Origin: an uncultured Kiritimatiellota bacterium
GTDB lineage: Bacteria > Verrucomicrobiota > Kiritimatiellia > RFP12 > DVOR01
Direction of reading: 5' to 3'
Length of the DNA stretch: 64,000 nt
Assembly: GCA_944389585.1 (NCBI GenBank)
Contig: CALXMW010000002.1
Location: 1-64,000, forward strand
Position 1 is the first letter of the stretch; every line of letters begins with the position of its first letter. Of the stretch, positions 35,741 through 44,884 are shown in pieces. A program made the translations under genes and the position numbers. Below the pieces are notes generated by a model. The model did no database searches. It was not told the origin of the DNA and worked only from the letters and a program-made list of their open reading frames with translations.

Positions 35741-36055
35741 TTAGTCCAGCGCCTTGCCCGAGGCCTTGAGCGTGCGGACCTTGGTCTCGCCGCTCTGGGT
35801 GCGGGCGATGCGGCTGCCGCGCTTCTTGTCGGCGTCGTAGGGCATGAGGTTGGAGAGCTGGATGGGGGCCTCCACCTCGATGATGGCGCCCTCGGCCTGC
35901 TCCGTGCGGCGGACGGTCTTCTTGACCTTCCGCAGTCCTTCGACGATCGCGGTGCCGCGCTTGGGGTCCACGGAGAGCACTTTCCCCGTCTTGCCCTTGT
36001 CCGCGCCGGCGATCGCGATCACCGTGTCGTTCTTCTTGATTCTAGCGATGCTCAT
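35741..36055 (-). CDS. rplX: Ribosomal protein L24
   Basis: L24 initiates 50S assembly. The 104-residue product has the KOW motif [20 protein letters not shown] and the conserved [13 protein letters not shown]. The 115-bp gap before it is the largest in the S10-spc part and holds a possible internal promoter element. Confidence 0.96.
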   Translation of the reverse strand: MSIARIKKNDTVIAIAGADKGKTGKVLSVDPKRGTAIVEGLRKVKKTVRRTEQAEGAIIEVEAPIQLSNLMPYDADKKRGSRIARTQSGETKVRTLKASGKALD

Positions 36056-36076
36056 TGTTCTGTTCCGTAACTCGCC

Positions 36077-36082
36077 ATTGTA
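36077..36082 (-). promoter_or_regulatory. Possible -10 element before rplX
   Basis: TACAAT on the minus strand lies 21 bases before the rplX ATG, inside the 115-bp rplN-rplX gap. No good -35 box sits at the right distance, so an internal promoter here is only a suggestion. Confidence 0.3.
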
Positions 36083-36170
36083 ACAAACGCAGTTCGCAAA
36101 CGTCCCGTGCGTCCCGTTGGGTCCCGGCTTACGCTTACGTATTACCTGCGGTCCGGATGGCCATGCGGCC

Positions 36171-36536
36171 TCACACCACCTCGGGCGCGAGGGAGATGAC
36201 CTTCATCTGGCCCTTGTCGCGCAGCTCGCGCGCCACGGGCCCGAAGATGCGCGTGCCCATCGGGTTGTGCTTCGCGTCGACGATGACGCACGCGTTCTGG
36301 TCGAAGCGCACGTAGGAGCCGTCGGGGCGGGCGATGGGGTGCGCCGTGCGCACGATGAGGGCGTGGCAGACCTGCCCTTTCTTGACCGCGCCGGTGGGGC
36401 TGGCCTCCTGGATGGAGACGCGGATGACGTCGCCCACCCCGGCGGTGCCCTTGCGCTGGCCCAGGATGCGGAAGCATTTGGCGATCTTCGCGCCGGTGTT
36501 GTCCGCCACCACAAGCTTGCTCTCTTCGATGATCAT
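36171..36536 (-). CDS. rplN: Ribosomal protein L14
   Basis: L14 forms an intersubunit bridge. The 121-residue product starts [20 protein letters not shown] and has [22 protein letters not shown] and the closing [16 protein letters not shown]. It starts 3 bp after rpsQ. Confidence 0.98.
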   Translation of the reverse strand: MIIEESKLVVADNTGAKIAKCFRILGQRKGTAGVGDVIRVSIQEASPTGAVKKGQVCHALIVRTAHPIARPDGSYVRFDQNACVIVDAKHNPMGTRIFGPVARELRDKGQMKVISLAPEVV

Positions 36537-36539
36537 GGC

Positions 36540-36803
36540 TCACTTCTCCTCGACGGAGACCAGGCGCCAGCGCTTGGTCTTGCTCAGCGGGCGGGTCTCC
36601 ATGATGGTGACGGTGTCGCCCACCTTGGCCACGTTGCCCTCGTCGTGCGCGTGGAACTTCTTGCTCGTCTTGACCACCTTGCCGTAGAGGGGGTGGAGGA
36701 GGCGGCGCTCGACGCGCACGGTGATGGATTTGTCGCCCGACTTGCTGACGACGGTGCCCTTGCGCACCTTGCGCGTGCCGCGCTCGACAGTAGTTTCGCT
36801 CAT
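36540..36803 (-). CDS. rpsQ: Ribosomal protein S17
   Basis: S17 is an OB-fold protein binding the 16S 5' domain. The 87-residue product has [20 protein letters not shown], the KKFHAHDE motif and [20 protein letters not shown]. It overlaps rpmC by 4 bp (ATGA). Confidence 0.97.
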   Translation of the reverse strand: MSETTVERGTRKVRKGTVVSKSGDKSITVRVERRLLHPLYGKVVKTSKKFHAHDEGNVAKVGDTVTIMETRPLSKTKRWRLVSVEEK

Positions 36804-36997
36804 TTGTTCACCTTCTTCTGGTTGGCCACCGTCTTGAGCTGGGCGATGTCCTTGCGCAGCTTGGCAAGGCGCCCGGGGGCCTCGATGCCCGTGGTGGAGT
36901 TGTGCTTCAGGCGCAGCCCGCGCAGCTCAGTCTCCTTGTCGCGGATCTGGGCGGCGAGCTCCTCGGCGCTGAGGTCTTTGATGTCTGCGATCTTCAT
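36800..36997 (-). CDS. rpmC: Ribosomal protein L29
   Basis: L29 lies at the polypeptide exit tunnel. The 65-residue product is a helical hairpin with the family core [11 protein letters not shown]. Neighbours are rplP (12 bp) and rpsQ (4-bp overlap). Confidence 0.95.
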   Translation of the reverse strand: MKIADIKDLSAEELAAQIRDKETELRGLRLKHNSTTGIEAPGRLAKLRKDIAQLKTVANQKKVNK

Positions 36998-37009
36998 GGC
37001 GTCGCTCCT

Positions 37010-37417
37010 TTAGCGGCTGACGAGCTGCGTGCGGATGCCCAGCTTGGTGTCGGCCAGGCGCAGGCACTCGCGCGCCAGCGACTCGGGGATGCCGCCCACC
37101 TCGAAGAGCACCTTGCCCGGGAGCACCACGGCCACCCAGAACTCCGGGTTGCCCTTGCCCGAGCCCATGCGCACCTCGATGGGCTTCTTGGTGACGGGCT
37201 TGTCCGGGAAGATGCGCACCCAGAGCTTGCCCTTGCGCTTCATGTGGCGGTTGATGGCCACGCGGCAGGCCTCGATCTGGGTGTTCGTCACCCAGCCGCG
37301 GCCGAGGGCCTTGATCCCGAACTCGCCGTAGGCGAGCTTGTCACCGCTCGTCGCGAACCCCTTGCGGGAGCCCTTCGACACCTTGCGGTGCTTGACACGT
37401 TTAGGCATGAGAGGCAT
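37010..37417 (-). CDS. rplP: Ribosomal protein L16
   Basis: L16 contacts the A-site tRNA in the 50S subunit. The 135-residue product has [20 protein letters not shown] and [20 protein letters not shown]. Translation starts at 37417 (17-bp overlap with rpsC) or three codons later at the second Met (37408); the family usually begins with MLMPKR, which favours the first. Confidence 0.97.
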   Translation of the reverse strand: MPLMPKRVKHRKVSKGSRKGFATSGDKLAYGEFGIKALGRGWVTNTQIEACRVAINRHMKRKGKLWVRIFPDKPVTKKPIEVRMGSGKGNPEFWVAVVLPGKVLFEVGGIPESLARECLRLADTKLGIRTQLVSR

Positions 37418-38087
37418 AGTTCCTCCTTCCGCGGTCGCCGCCGCGCGCCTGGCGCGTGGGCTGGAAGTCTTCGCGCTTGCAGATCCACACCTTCACGCCG
37501 ATCTTGCCGGCGGTGGTGTTGGCCTCCACAAAGCCATAGTCGATGTTGGCGCGCAGCGTGTGCAGGGGCACCTTGCCCTTCTTGCTCCACTCCACGCGGG
37601 AGATCTCGGCGCCGTTGATGCGCCCGGCGCAACGGATCTTGATGCCGTCGACGCCAAGCTCCATCGCCGTCTTCTCCGCGCGCTTGATGGCGCGCTTCAC
37701 GGCGATGCGGTGCTCGATCTGCTGGGCTATGCTCTCGGCCACCAGCTGCGCGTCGGCGTCGGGGGTGCGGACTTCCTGGATGTCCAGGTAGATTTCCTTG
37801 CCCGTCTGCTTGGCCAGCTTGGCCTTGAGCTTCTCCACGTCCTGGCCGTTGCGCCCGACGATGATGCCCGGGCGGGCCGTGAAGATGACCACGCGCACGC
37901 GGTTGGCGTAGCGCTCGATGCCGATCTTCGTGATCGCCGCGCCCTCGATGGACTTGCGGATCGTCTCACGGATGGCGTTGTCCTCGGCCAGGTTCAGGCC
38001 GAACTCCTGCTTCTTCGCGAACCAACGCGACTGCCACTGCTTGTTCAGGGCAATGCGGAAGCCGATAGGGTTGACTTTCTGTCCCAA
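37401..38087 (-). CDS. rpsC: Ribosomal protein S3, TTG start
   Basis: S3 is part of the mRNA entry channel. The 228-residue product begins (M)[17 protein letters not shown], the invariant S3 start, with TTG (38087) as initiator. GAGGAG lies nine bases upstream; the open frame extends back into rplV but without family sequence. The KH domain has [18 protein letters not shown], and the C-terminal domain has [17 protein letters not shown]. It lies 14 bp after rplV and overlaps rplP. Confidence 0.96.
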   Translation of the reverse strand: MGQKVNPIGFRIALNKQWQSRWFAKKQEFGLNLAEDNAIRETIRKSIEGAAITKIGIERYANRVRVVIFTARPGIIVGRNGQDVEKLKAKLAKQTGKEIYLDIQEVRTPDADAQLVAESIAQQIEHRIAVKRAIKRAEKTAMELGVDGIKIRCAGRINGAEISRVEWSKKGKVPLHTLRANIDYGFVEANTTAGKIGVKVWICKREDFQPTRQARGGDRGRRNYASHA

Positions 38088-38101
38088 GGTAGGCTCCTCG
38101 T

Positions 38102-38434
38102 TTAATCGTTCGACAGCACCACCGTCAGGTGGCTGAGCTTCTTCTGGATCGGCTTGGCGCTGCCGCGCGCCCCGCACCAGTAGCGCTTCATGCGCGTGCC
38201 CTCGTCGAAGACGGCCTTCTTCACCGTCAGCGTCTCCGGGTCAAGGTTGTTGTTGTTCCGCGCGTTCGCCGCGGCGCTGCGGAGCGTCGCCGAGAGGAAA
38301 CGCGCCGCCTTCAGCGGGCTGAAATCCGCCACCGCCAGGGCGTCGGAAAGCTTCAGCCCCTGCACGCGGCGGGCGATCGGGCGCGCCTTGCGCACGGAGA
38401 TGCGGAGATTGCGGGTGATGGCTTTCACTTCCAT
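38102..38434 (-). CDS. rplV: Ribosomal protein L22
   Basis: L22 lines the exit tunnel with its beta-hairpin. The 110-residue product has the family core [20 protein letters not shown] and the C-terminal [20 protein letters not shown], where other L22 proteins have RPRAKGRA-type sequence. It lies 12 bp after rpsS. Confidence 0.97.
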   Translation of the reverse strand: MEVKAITRNLRISVRKARPIARRVQGLKLSDALAVADFSPLKAARFLSATLRSAAANARNNNNLDPETLTVKKAVFDEGTRMKRYWCGARGSAKPIQKKLSHLTVVLSND

Positions 38435-38446
38435 GATCCGTCTCCT

Positions 38447-38725
38447 TTACTTCGAGGCCTTCTCGGTCAGGCCGCCGTGGGCCTTGAACGTGCGGGTGTT
38501 CGAGAACTCGCCCAGGCGGTGCCCGACCATGTTCTCGGTGATGAACACCGGCATGTGCTGCTTGCCGTTGTGGATCGCGAACGTGTGCCCCACGAACTCG
38601 GGGAGCACCATCGAGCGGCGCGACCACGTCTTGATCGGCAGCTTCTTGCCCGAGGCGTTCATCTTCTCCACCTTGCGCAGGAGCGACGCCTCGACGTACG
38701 GGCCTTTCTTGATGGAACGTGCCAT
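38447..38725 (-). CDS. rpsS: Ribosomal protein S19
   Basis: S19 lies in the 30S head near S13. The 92-residue product starts [19 protein letters not shown] and has the signature [20 protein letters not shown]. The ATG at 38725 is 5 bp beyond the rplB stop; the frame continues upstream only as rplB shadow. Confidence 0.98.
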   Translation of the reverse strand: MARSIKKGPYVEASLLRKVEKMNASGKKLPIKTWSRRSMVLPEFVGHTFAIHNGKQHMPVFITENMVGHRLGEFSNTRTFKAHGGLTEKASK

Positions 38726-38730
38726 AAACG

Positions 38731-39555
38731 TTACTTCCTCCGCTTGACGATGAAGCGATTGCTGTTCTTGCGGCGGTTGCGCGTCTTCCCGCCCTTGGCG
38801 AGCTTGCCCCAGGGGCTGCGCGGGTGGCTGCCGCCGGACGTGCGGCCCTCGCCGCCGCCCATCGGGTGGTCCACGGGGTTCATCGCCACGCCGCGGACGG
38901 TCGGGCGGATGCCCAGGCGGCGCTTGCGCCCGGCCTTGCCGAACTTCACGCCCGACCAATCGCCCTCGCCGACCGCACCCACCGTCGCCATGCAGCGCAC
39001 GGAGACCAGGCGGATCTCGCCCGAGGGCAGGCGGAGCGTGGCCATCCCGTTGGCGCGGGCCATCAGCGTGGCGCTCGTGCCAGCGCTGCGCACCATCTGC
39101 GCGCCCTTGCCGGGCACGAGCTCGACGTTGTGCACCGCCATGCCCAGCGGGATCTTCTCAAGGGGAAGCGCGTTGCCCACCGTCGGCTCCGCGTCGGGGC
39201 CCGAGACCACGGTCATGCCGGGCTTCAGCCCCTCGGGGGCCAGGATGTAGCGCTTCTCGCCGTCGGCGTAGTTCAGCAGGGCCAGGTTGGCCGTGCGGTT
39301 CGGGTCGTAGCAGAGCGCCGCGACCTTCGCCGGGATCCCGTGCTTGTCGCGCAGGAAGTCCACGATGCGGAAGCGGCGCCGCGCCCCGCCGCCGCGGTGG
39401 CGGACGGTGATGCGGCCCTGGTTGTTGCGCCCGGCGGTCGCGTTCTTCGCCACCGTCAGGTGCGCCACGGGCTTCTCCTTGGAGAGATGCGTGCGCACCT
39501 GGGAGACGCGGAAGCGCATGCCCGGGCTGCGGGGTTTGTAACTCTTCAGTGCCAT
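38731..39555 (-). CDS. rplB: Ribosomal protein L2
   Basis: L2 is needed for subunit joining and peptidyl transfer. The 274-residue product has the conserved [20 protein letters not shown], the RNA-binding central domain and, in the C-terminal part, [20 protein letters not shown] with the key histidine. It ends in a basic Lys/Arg tail. Confidence 0.99.
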   Translation of the reverse strand: MALKSYKPRSPGMRFRVSQVRTHLSKEKPVAHLTVAKNATAGRNNQGRITVRHRGGGARRRFRIVDFLRDKHGIPAKVAALCYDPNRTANLALLNYADGEKRYILAPEGLKPGMTVVSGPDAEPTVGNALPLEKIPLGMAVHNVELVPGKGAQMVRSAGTSATLMARANGMATLRLPSGEIRLVSVRCMATVGAVGEGDWSGVKFGKAGRKRRLGIRPTVRGVAMNPVDHPMGGGEGRTSGGSHPRSPWGKLAKGGKTRNRRKNSNRFIVKRRK

Positions 39556-39583
39556 AGATAGGGTGTCCTTTGGCAGTTTCTGG

Positions 39584-39856
39584 TTAGGCCAGCTCGATGC
39601 GCTCGCCCTCGCGGAGCGTCACGTAGGCGCGCTTCCACGCGGGCGTCTGGGTGGTGCGGCGCGTGCGCGTCGCCACCGTGCGGGGGCGGTAGTTCGCCGT
39701 GTTCACGCTTTTGACGTGCACGCCGAACTGCTCCTCCACCGCCTGGCGGATCTGGGGCTTCGTCGCCTCCGGGGCGACCTCGAGCATGTATTGGTGCTTC
39801 GCGCCGATCAGGGTGCCCTTCTCGGTCACGGAAACCTTGCGGATGATCGTCTTCAT
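39584..39856 (-). CDS. rplW: Ribosomal protein L23
   Basis: L23 surrounds the exit tunnel and docks trigger factor and SRP. The 90-residue product has [40 protein letters not shown] and an Arg/Thr-rich loop. Its ATG overlaps the rplD stop in ATGA. Confidence 0.96.
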   Translation of the reverse strand: MKTIIRKVSVTEKGTLIGAKHQYMLEVAPEATKPQIRQAVEEQFGVHVKSVNTANYRPRTVATRTRRTTQTPAWKRAYVTLREGERIELA

Positions 39857-40521
39857 TGCTGCACCGCCTTTCCGGTCGCGCGGGCCAGGCGCGCCAGGAG
39901 CCCTTCCAGGGCCTGGGGCGTGGCCACGATTTGCTTGTAGCGGCAGAGCATGTAGACGTCGGTCTCGGCCACGGTGGCCAAATCCACGTTCGGCAGATTG
40001 CACACCGCGAGGATGAAGTTCTCGTTCGCGTCCCCGGCGAGCGCGTCGTCGGCGATCACCGTCAGGCAGCTGCGCGTCGCGCCCAGCGCCTTGTAGAGCG
40101 CGGCGGCCTGCTTCGTCTTGGGCGCATCGAGGTTCAGGGAGTCGACCACGCACAGCTCGCCGGCGGCGATCTTGTCGCTCAGCGCGCGGGCGAAGGCCAG
40201 CGCCGCCACCTTCTTGTTGATCTTCTGGGCGTAGTCGCGCGGCACGGGGCCGAAGGCCACGCCGCCGCCGCGCCACACGGGGTTGCGGCTGCCGCCGAAG
40301 CTCGCGCGGCCGGTGCCCTTCTGCTTCCAGGGCTTCTTGCCCGAGCCGGAGACCTCGCTGCGGTTCTTCGTCTTGGCCGTCCCGGCGCGCATCCCGTTGA
40401 GGATCGCCACGACGGTGTCCTTCACGGCCTGCTCGCCGCGGTCAAGCACCAGCTGCGCCTCGTCGAGGGTCTTCTCGCCCGCCGCGGCGCCGGTCTTGTC
40501 GTAAACTTTGATCGTGCTCAT
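39853..40521 (-). CDS. rplD: Ribosomal protein L4
   Basis: L4 reaches into the exit tunnel and represses the S10 operon in enterobacteria. The 222-residue product has the tunnel-loop motif GSGKKPWKQKGTGRASFGGS and the family segment VFGPVPRDYAQKINKK-like (here VAFGPVPRDYAQKINKK). It lies 10 bp after rplC. Confidence 0.97.
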   Translation of the reverse strand: MSTIKVYDKTGAAAGEKTLDEAQLVLDRGEQAVKDTVVAILNGMRAGTAKTKNRSEVSGSGKKPWKQKGTGRASFGGSRNPVWRGGGVAFGPVPRDYAQKINKKVAALAFARALSDKIAAGELCVVDSLNLDAPKTKQAAALYKALGATRSCLTVIADDALAGDANENFILAVCNLPNVDLATVAETDVYMLCRYKQIVATPQALEGLLARLARATGKAVQQ

Positions 40522-40531
40522 CTCTCTAGCC

Positions 40532-41158
40532 TCACTTCTTGAGCGCCTTCGTCACGCGGACGATGCCGCCGTTGGGGCCGGGGACCGCGCCGTGCAGGAG
40601 GATGAGGTTCTCATCGGCCAGCACCTTGGCCACGCGGATGTTTTGGGTGGTGCGCGTCACGCTGCCCATGTGGCCGGGCATCTTCTTGCCCTTCTCGACC
40701 CAACCGGGCAGGTCGCGCGCCGCGATGCCGCCGGGGCGGCGCTTGCTGTGGCCGCCGTGCCCGTGCGGGCCGCCCGCGAAGCCGAAGCGGCGCACCACGC
40801 CCGCGAAGCCGCGGCCCTTGGTCGTCGCCTGCACGTCCACGTACGCCACGCCCTCGAAGAGGCTCGCGGTGAGCGTGTCGCCGGCCTTCACCTCGGCCGC
40901 GCCGTCCCAGCGGAACTCCTGCGTCACGCGCTGCGCCGGCACGCCGGCCTTCTCAAAGCGCGTGCGCTCGGCCTTGCTCAGGCGCTGGGGCTTCTGCGCG
41001 ATGAACCCGAGCTGGGCGGCCACGTAGCCGTCCTTCTCGGCGGTCTTCACCTGGACCACCGGGCAGGGGCCCACCTCGACCACCGTGACGGGCACGGCCG
41101 CGCCGTTCTCGTCCCAAATCTGGGTCATGCCGATCTTTTTGCCAATCAAGCCTTGCAT
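40532..41158 (-). CDS. rplC: Ribosomal protein L3
   Basis: L3 initiates 50S assembly near the peptidyl-transferase centre. The 208-residue product starts MQGLIGKKIGMTQIWDENG and has GRGFAGVVRRFGFAGGPHGH followed by a SKRRPG-type motif and PGHMGSVTRTTQNIRV. It lies 10 bp after rpsJ. Confidence 0.98.
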   Translation of the reverse strand: MQGLIGKKIGMTQIWDENGAAVPVTVVEVGPCPVVQVKTAEKDGYVAAQLGFIAQKPQRLSKAERTRFEKAGVPAQRVTQEFRWDGAAEVKAGDTLTASLFEGVAYVDVQATTKGRGFAGVVRRFGFAGGPHGHGGHSKRRPGGIAARDLPGWVEKGKKMPGHMGSVTRTTQNIRVAKVLADENLILLHGAVPGPNGGIVRVTKALKK

Positions 41159-41168
41159 GGTCCCCTCC

Positions 41169-41477
41169 TTAGATGCGAATGGTGATGTCCACGCCGGCCG
41201 GCAGGTTCAGCTTCTTGAGCTCGTCGACGGTCTTGGCCGTCGGGCCCACGATGTCCAAGAGACGCTTGTGCGTCCGCATCTCGAACTGATCCATCGACTT
41301 CTTGTCCACGTGCGGCGAACGGTTCACCGTGAAGCGCTCGACGCGCGTCGGCAGCGGGATGGGCCCGACGATCTGCGCGCCGGTGCTCCGGGCCGTGTCG
41401 AGGATGGCGCCCACGGCCTGGTCCAGCACCTTGTGGTCGTACGCCTGCAAGCGAATGCGTATGCGTTGACTTTGCAT
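41169..41477 (-). CDS. rpsJ: Ribosomal protein S10
   Basis: S10 is a 30S head protein that also pairs with NusB in antitermination. The 102-residue product has [39 protein letters not shown] and the [11 protein letters not shown] end. Its ATG lies only 7 bp after the fusA stop; the ribosome-binding site is weak, which suggests coupling with fusA. Confidence 0.98.
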   Translation of the reverse strand: MQSQRIRIRLQAYDHKVLDQAVGAILDTARSTGAQIVGPIPLPTRVERFTVNRSPHVDKKSMDQFEMRTHKRLLDIVGPTAKTVDELKKLNLPAGVDITIRI

Positions 41478-41484
41478 GCTCACA

Positions 41485-43554
41485 TTACCTGTTGAGTAGT
41501 TCTTCCTTAACCGTTTTGGGCGCCACCGCGAACGCGCCGGGCTCCATCGTGTACCCGGCCCGCCCACGCGACAGCGAGCGGATCGCCGTGGCGTACCCAA
41601 ACAGCTCCGCCAACGGCACCGACGCGCGCACTTCCTGAAGGTCTCCCTTCATCTCCATGTCGCGCACCTGGCCGCGGCGGCCGTTGATGTCCCCCATGAT
41701 GTCGCCCACGTACTCGGGCGGCGTCACGATGTCGAGGGACATGATCGGCTCCAGGAACTCCGGCCCGGCGGCCAAAGCCGCCTCCCGGAAGCCCATGACG
41801 GCCGCGCTCCTGAAAGCCACGTCCGAAGCCGTCTCATCGTCCAGCATGGCGCAATCGGTCACCTCCGCCCGCACGTCCGTCATCGGGAAGCGTGCCAGGA
41901 CTCCGGTGGCTATTGCGTCAAACAAAGCGTCCCTTATGATAGCAGAAACCTCGGGCCGAGGCAAGCGTTTTTCCGCGGCCTTGCTGACCGCCGCCTGCCG
42001 GCCCTCGCCACGCTTCAGCGCGGAGACCTCGATTGTCAGCGTCGCGTAATGGCGCTTCCCCGCGATCTCCCTGTCGAAGGTGTACGTCCGGCGGGCCGCC
42101 GCGGTCACCGTCTCGCAGTACGAGACCATCGGCTTGCCCGTGTTCGCCGTCACATTGAACTCACGTCTCAGGCGGTCGACGAGAATCTCCAGATGGAGCT
42201 CGCCCATGCCGCTCAAAATCTTCTGCCCCGTCTCCGCGTCCGTCCGCACCTGGCAGGTCGGGTCCTCCGCCGCCAGCAGGTCCAGCGCGTCGGCCAGCTT
42301 GTCCTTCTCGGCCGAGCTCTTGGGCTCGATCGCCATGAACATCACCGGCTCCGGCGCCGTGATGCCCATCAGCGCCACCGGGCGGTTCTCCGCGCACAGC
42401 GTGTCGCCCGTCGTGGCCTGCTTGAGCCCCACCACCGCGCCGATGTCCCCGGCCACGAGCTGCTCCAGCTCCTCCTCGTCGTCCGACTTCACGCGCAAAA
42501 TCTTCATCACCCGCTCGCGCTGGCGCGTCCGCGGGTTGTAGACGTTCTGCCCCTTCTTCAGCGTGCCGCCGTAGACGCGCACGAAGAAGAGCCGCCCCAC
42601 GTAGGGATCCGTCGCGATCTTGAAGACCAGCGCCGAGAGCGGCGCCGACGCCGAGAGCTCGATCTCCGCCGGCTCCTCCGTCTTCACGTTCGTCCCCACC
42701 GGCGCCTTGCGCTCGCCCGGCGCGGGCAGGTAATCCACCACCCCGTCCAGCAACGCCTGCACGCCTTTGTTCTTCAGGCTCGAGCCGCAGAAGACCGGCA
42801 CCAGCGTCTGCGCGACCACGCACCGGCGGATCGCCGCGCGCACCGCGCCCTCCGGCTGCTCCGGGTTCTCCAGGTACGCCTCCATGAACGTGTCGTCGGC
42901 CTCGGCCAGCGCCTCCAGCAGCGCCTCATGCGCCGCGCGCGCCGCGTCGGCCAAAGCCGCGTCAGGCTCCCCGTCCTCGAAGGCCTTGCCCTCCGCGTCC
43001 AGGTAACGGCGCTGCTTCATGGAAACCAAATCGATCTCCCCCGCGTACCCCTCCGCGGCCCCCACCGGCAACGTCACCGGCACCGCGTTCGCCCCCAGCT
43101 TCCCCCTCATCTCCGCCACCACCCGCGCGAAGTCCGCCCCCATCCGATCCATCTTGTTCACGAAGGCGATGCGCGCCACATGGTAGCGGTTCGCCTGGCG
43201 CCACACCGTCTCGGACTGCGGCTGCACCCCGCCCACCGCGCAAAAGACGCCCACCGCCCCGTCGAGCACCCGCAGCGCGCGCTCCACCTCGATGGTGAAG
43301 TCCACGTGCCCGGGCGTGTCGATGAGGTTGATCTGCGTCCCGCGCCACGCGCAGGTGATCGCCGCCGACGTGATCGTGATTCCCCGCTCGCGCTCCTGCA
43401 CCATCCAGTCCGTCACCGTGTTCCCCTCGTCAACGTTGCCGAGGCGGTGCGTCAACCCCGCGTAAAAGAGGATGCGCTCGGTCGTCGTCGTCTTGCCCGC
43501 GTCGATGTGGGCGACGATTCCGATGTTCCGAACCTCTGCCATGTCACTGGCCAT
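41485..43554 (-). CDS. fusA: Elongation factor G (atypical switch I)
   Basis: This 689-residue translational GTPase has G1 [12 protein letters not shown] near residue 15, G3 DTPGHVDF, G4 NKMD and the four C-terminal EF-G domains, including MVSYCETV and a [18 protein letters not shown] segment. The switch I stretch reads [20 protein letters not shown], whereas canonical EF-G usually has VHDGAATMDWMEQE-like sequence. The ATG at 43554 was chosen for its AAAGAGG site. It opens the ribosomal superoperon, directly before rpsJ, with no tuf, rpsL or rpsG. Confidence 0.95.
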   Translation of the reverse strand: MASDMAEVRNIGIVAHIDAGKTTTTERILFYAGLTHRLGNVDEGNTVTDWMVQERERGITITSAAITCAWRGTQINLIDTPGHVDFTIEVERALRVLDGAVGVFCAVGGVQPQSETVWRQANRYHVARIAFVNKMDRMGADFARVVAEMRGKLGANAVPVTLPVGAAEGYAGEIDLVSMKQRRYLDAEGKAFEDGEPDAALADAARAAHEALLEALAEADDTFMEAYLENPEQPEGAVRAAIRRCVVAQTLVPVFCGSSLKNKGVQALLDGVVDYLPAPGERKAPVGTNVKTEEPAEIELSASAPLSALVFKIATDPYVGRLFFVRVYGGTLKKGQNVYNPRTRQRERVMKILRVKSDDEEELEQLVAGDIGAVVGLKQATTGDTLCAENRPVALMGITAPEPVMFMAIEPKSSAEKDKLADALDLLAAEDPTCQVRTDAETGQKILSGMGELHLEILVDRLRREFNVTANTGKPMVSYCETVTAAARRTYTFDREIAGKRHYATLTIEVSALKRGEGRQAAVSKAAEKRLPRPEVSAIIRDALFDAIATGVLARFPMTDVRAEVTDCAMLDDETASDVAFRSAAVMGFREAALAAGPEFLEPIMSLDIVTPPEYVGDIMGDINGRRGQVRDMEMKGDLQEVRASVPLAELFGYATAIRSLSRGRAGYTMEPGAFAVAPKTVKEELLNR

Positions 43555-43630
43555 GCGTGCCTCTTTTGCGTCCCGATTGGACCGGATGATGTCAAAGAGC
43601 ATTGCCCCCACCTAGGGGCAAAACACGCAT

Positions 43631-43659
43631 ACAATACCAAATCCCCACCCCCAGCGCAA
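43631..43659 (-). promoter_or_regulatory. Sigma-70-type promoter for fusA and the S10-spc operon
   Basis: On the minus strand, TTGCGC (43654-43659) and TATTGT (43631-43636) are 17 bp apart. The leader before the fusA ATG is about 70 bases. The -10 context GGTATTGT is shared with the nusA promoter. Confidence 0.78.
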
Positions 43660-43666
43660 GCCTTTT

Positions 43667-44124
43667 TTGGAAGTTTGGAGGCTTGGAAGCTTGGATGCTT
43701 GGGAGATTGGAGGCTTGGGAGATTGGAGGCTTGGGAGATTGGAGGTTTGGAGGTTTGGCGGGGCGCCGACGTGCCCCGAGAGCGAAGCGCCCCTGCGGGG
43801 CGACAGGCAAGCGCGTTGCGCAAAGCGGCGTTGGCCGCCGTCCCAGTGGCCCTGGCCGTCCTCGTGCGCCTGCCGCGGTGTTTGTGACTGCCAGAGCGAA
43901 GGAACCGCAGATCTCGCAGACTTGGTGCAGATTTGGGGCGTGCTGGCGCACGCAGGACTGCCAGGATTTTGGAAATCGCAAAGGGCACCGTGAGCCGAAG
44001 GCGAACCTTCCACGGCTACGGCACAAAGGACAGAGCGCGCCGCCGCGGGGCGACGGGCGGGGCGACGTCCCCAGCCCGTCCTCCTTTCTGCCCATCCCTA
44101 GTCCGGCGGACGTGCCGCGGGGCG
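43667..44124. repeat. Intergenic composite repeat block E
   Basis: A gene-free stretch between the fusA promoter and the end of the Nif3-like gene, made of modules seen in the other blocks but without clean terminal ends. It contains a TTGGAGG-type array (43667-43760), GCGCCCCTGCGGGGCGAC (43787-43804), the conserved segment with GCGTGCTGGCGCACGC (about 43896-43985), a short CACAAAGG remnant, and a partial GC hairpin module (about 44102-44124) that touches the Nif3 gene stop codon. Confidence 0.75.
43697..43744 (+). repeat. Three exact copies of a 16-bp unit
   Basis: GCTTGGGAGATTGGAG occurs three times in a row (43697, 43713, 43729), inside a longer degenerate GGAGGTTTGG/GGAAGCTTGG array. It lies a few dozen bases upstream of the fusA promoter. 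Confidence 0.93.
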
Positions 44125-44883
44125 TCACCAGGGGAGGTTGAGGTCGATGAGGGGGCAGGGGAGGGCGGTGCGTTCGGCGAGCCAGGCGCCGAGGGCGCGG
44201 GGGCCGGTGCGTTCGGTGGCGTAGTGGCCGGCGAAGAGGGCGTTCTGGCCCCATTGTTTGGCGAGGTTGTAGGCCTGGAGGGAGGGTTCGCCGCCGAGGT
44301 AGACGTCGAGGCCTTCGCGGGCGGCGGCGTCGACGCCTTCGGGGGCGGCGCCGGAGCAGATGCCGACGGTGTGGATGATTTCGGGGCCGTAGTCGAAGCG
44401 GACGGGGCGCGGGGGCTTGAGGGCCGCTTGGACGGCTTGGGCGAAGGCGTCGCGGGGGAGGGGCTGGGGGAGGAGGCCGGCCACGCCGATGAGTTGGCCG
44501 CGGTAGGCCATGAAGGAGCGGGTGCGGGTGAGGCCCAGGAGGGTGGCGATTTGGGCGTTGTTGCCGAGGGTGGGGTGGGCGTCGAGGGGGAGGTGGGCGG
44601 CGTAGAGGGCGAGGTTGCGGCGCAGGGCGTCGGCCACGAGGCGGCGATTGAGGCCGTCGATGCGCGCGAGGCTTTCGCCCCAGGAGACGCCGTGGTGGAC
44701 GATGAGCATCTGGGCGCCGAGACGCCCGGCCTCGGCGAAGGTCTCGAGGCTGGCGTCGACGGCGATGGCGAGGCGGGTGACGGGGCCGTCGTTCTCGATT
44801 TGGAGGCCGTTGTGGGAGGCGTCGCGGAAGATGTTGGGGCGGAGCTCGTCGTCGAGCAGCGCGGCGATTTCCTTGCAGGTCAT
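44125..44883 (-). CDS. Nif3-like dinuclear metal-centre protein
   Basis: The 252-residue product belongs to the NIF3/YbgI family of dinuclear metal hydrolase-like proteins whose exact reaction is uncertain. Family features are SHNGLQIENDGPVTRLAIAV near the start, the metal-binding MLIVHHGVSW, LYAAHLPLDAHPTLGNN, and the C-terminal AGHYATERTG with a His and Glu ligand. It follows the Gfo/Idh/MocA gene by one base, so they are co-transcribed; the link between their jobs is not clear. Confidence 0.9.
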   Translation of the reverse strand: MTCKEIAALLDDELRPNIFRDASHNGLQIENDGPVTRLAIAVDASLETFAEAGRLGAQMLIVHHGVSWGESLARIDGLNRRLVADALRRNLALYAAHLPLDAHPTLGNNAQIATLLGLTRTRSFMAYRGQLIGVAGLLPQPLPRDAFAQAVQAALKPPRPVRFDYGPEIIHTVGICSGAAPEGVDAAAREGLDVYLGGEPSLQAYNLAKQWGQNALFAGHYATERTGPRALGAWLAERTALPCPLIDLNLPW

Positions 44884-44884
44884 G

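Noticed and set aside
36056..36170. A small gene in the rplN-rplX gap
   Set aside because: No open frame with a ribosome site and ribosomal-protein-like sequence is present; only a possible -10 box was kept, at low confidence.
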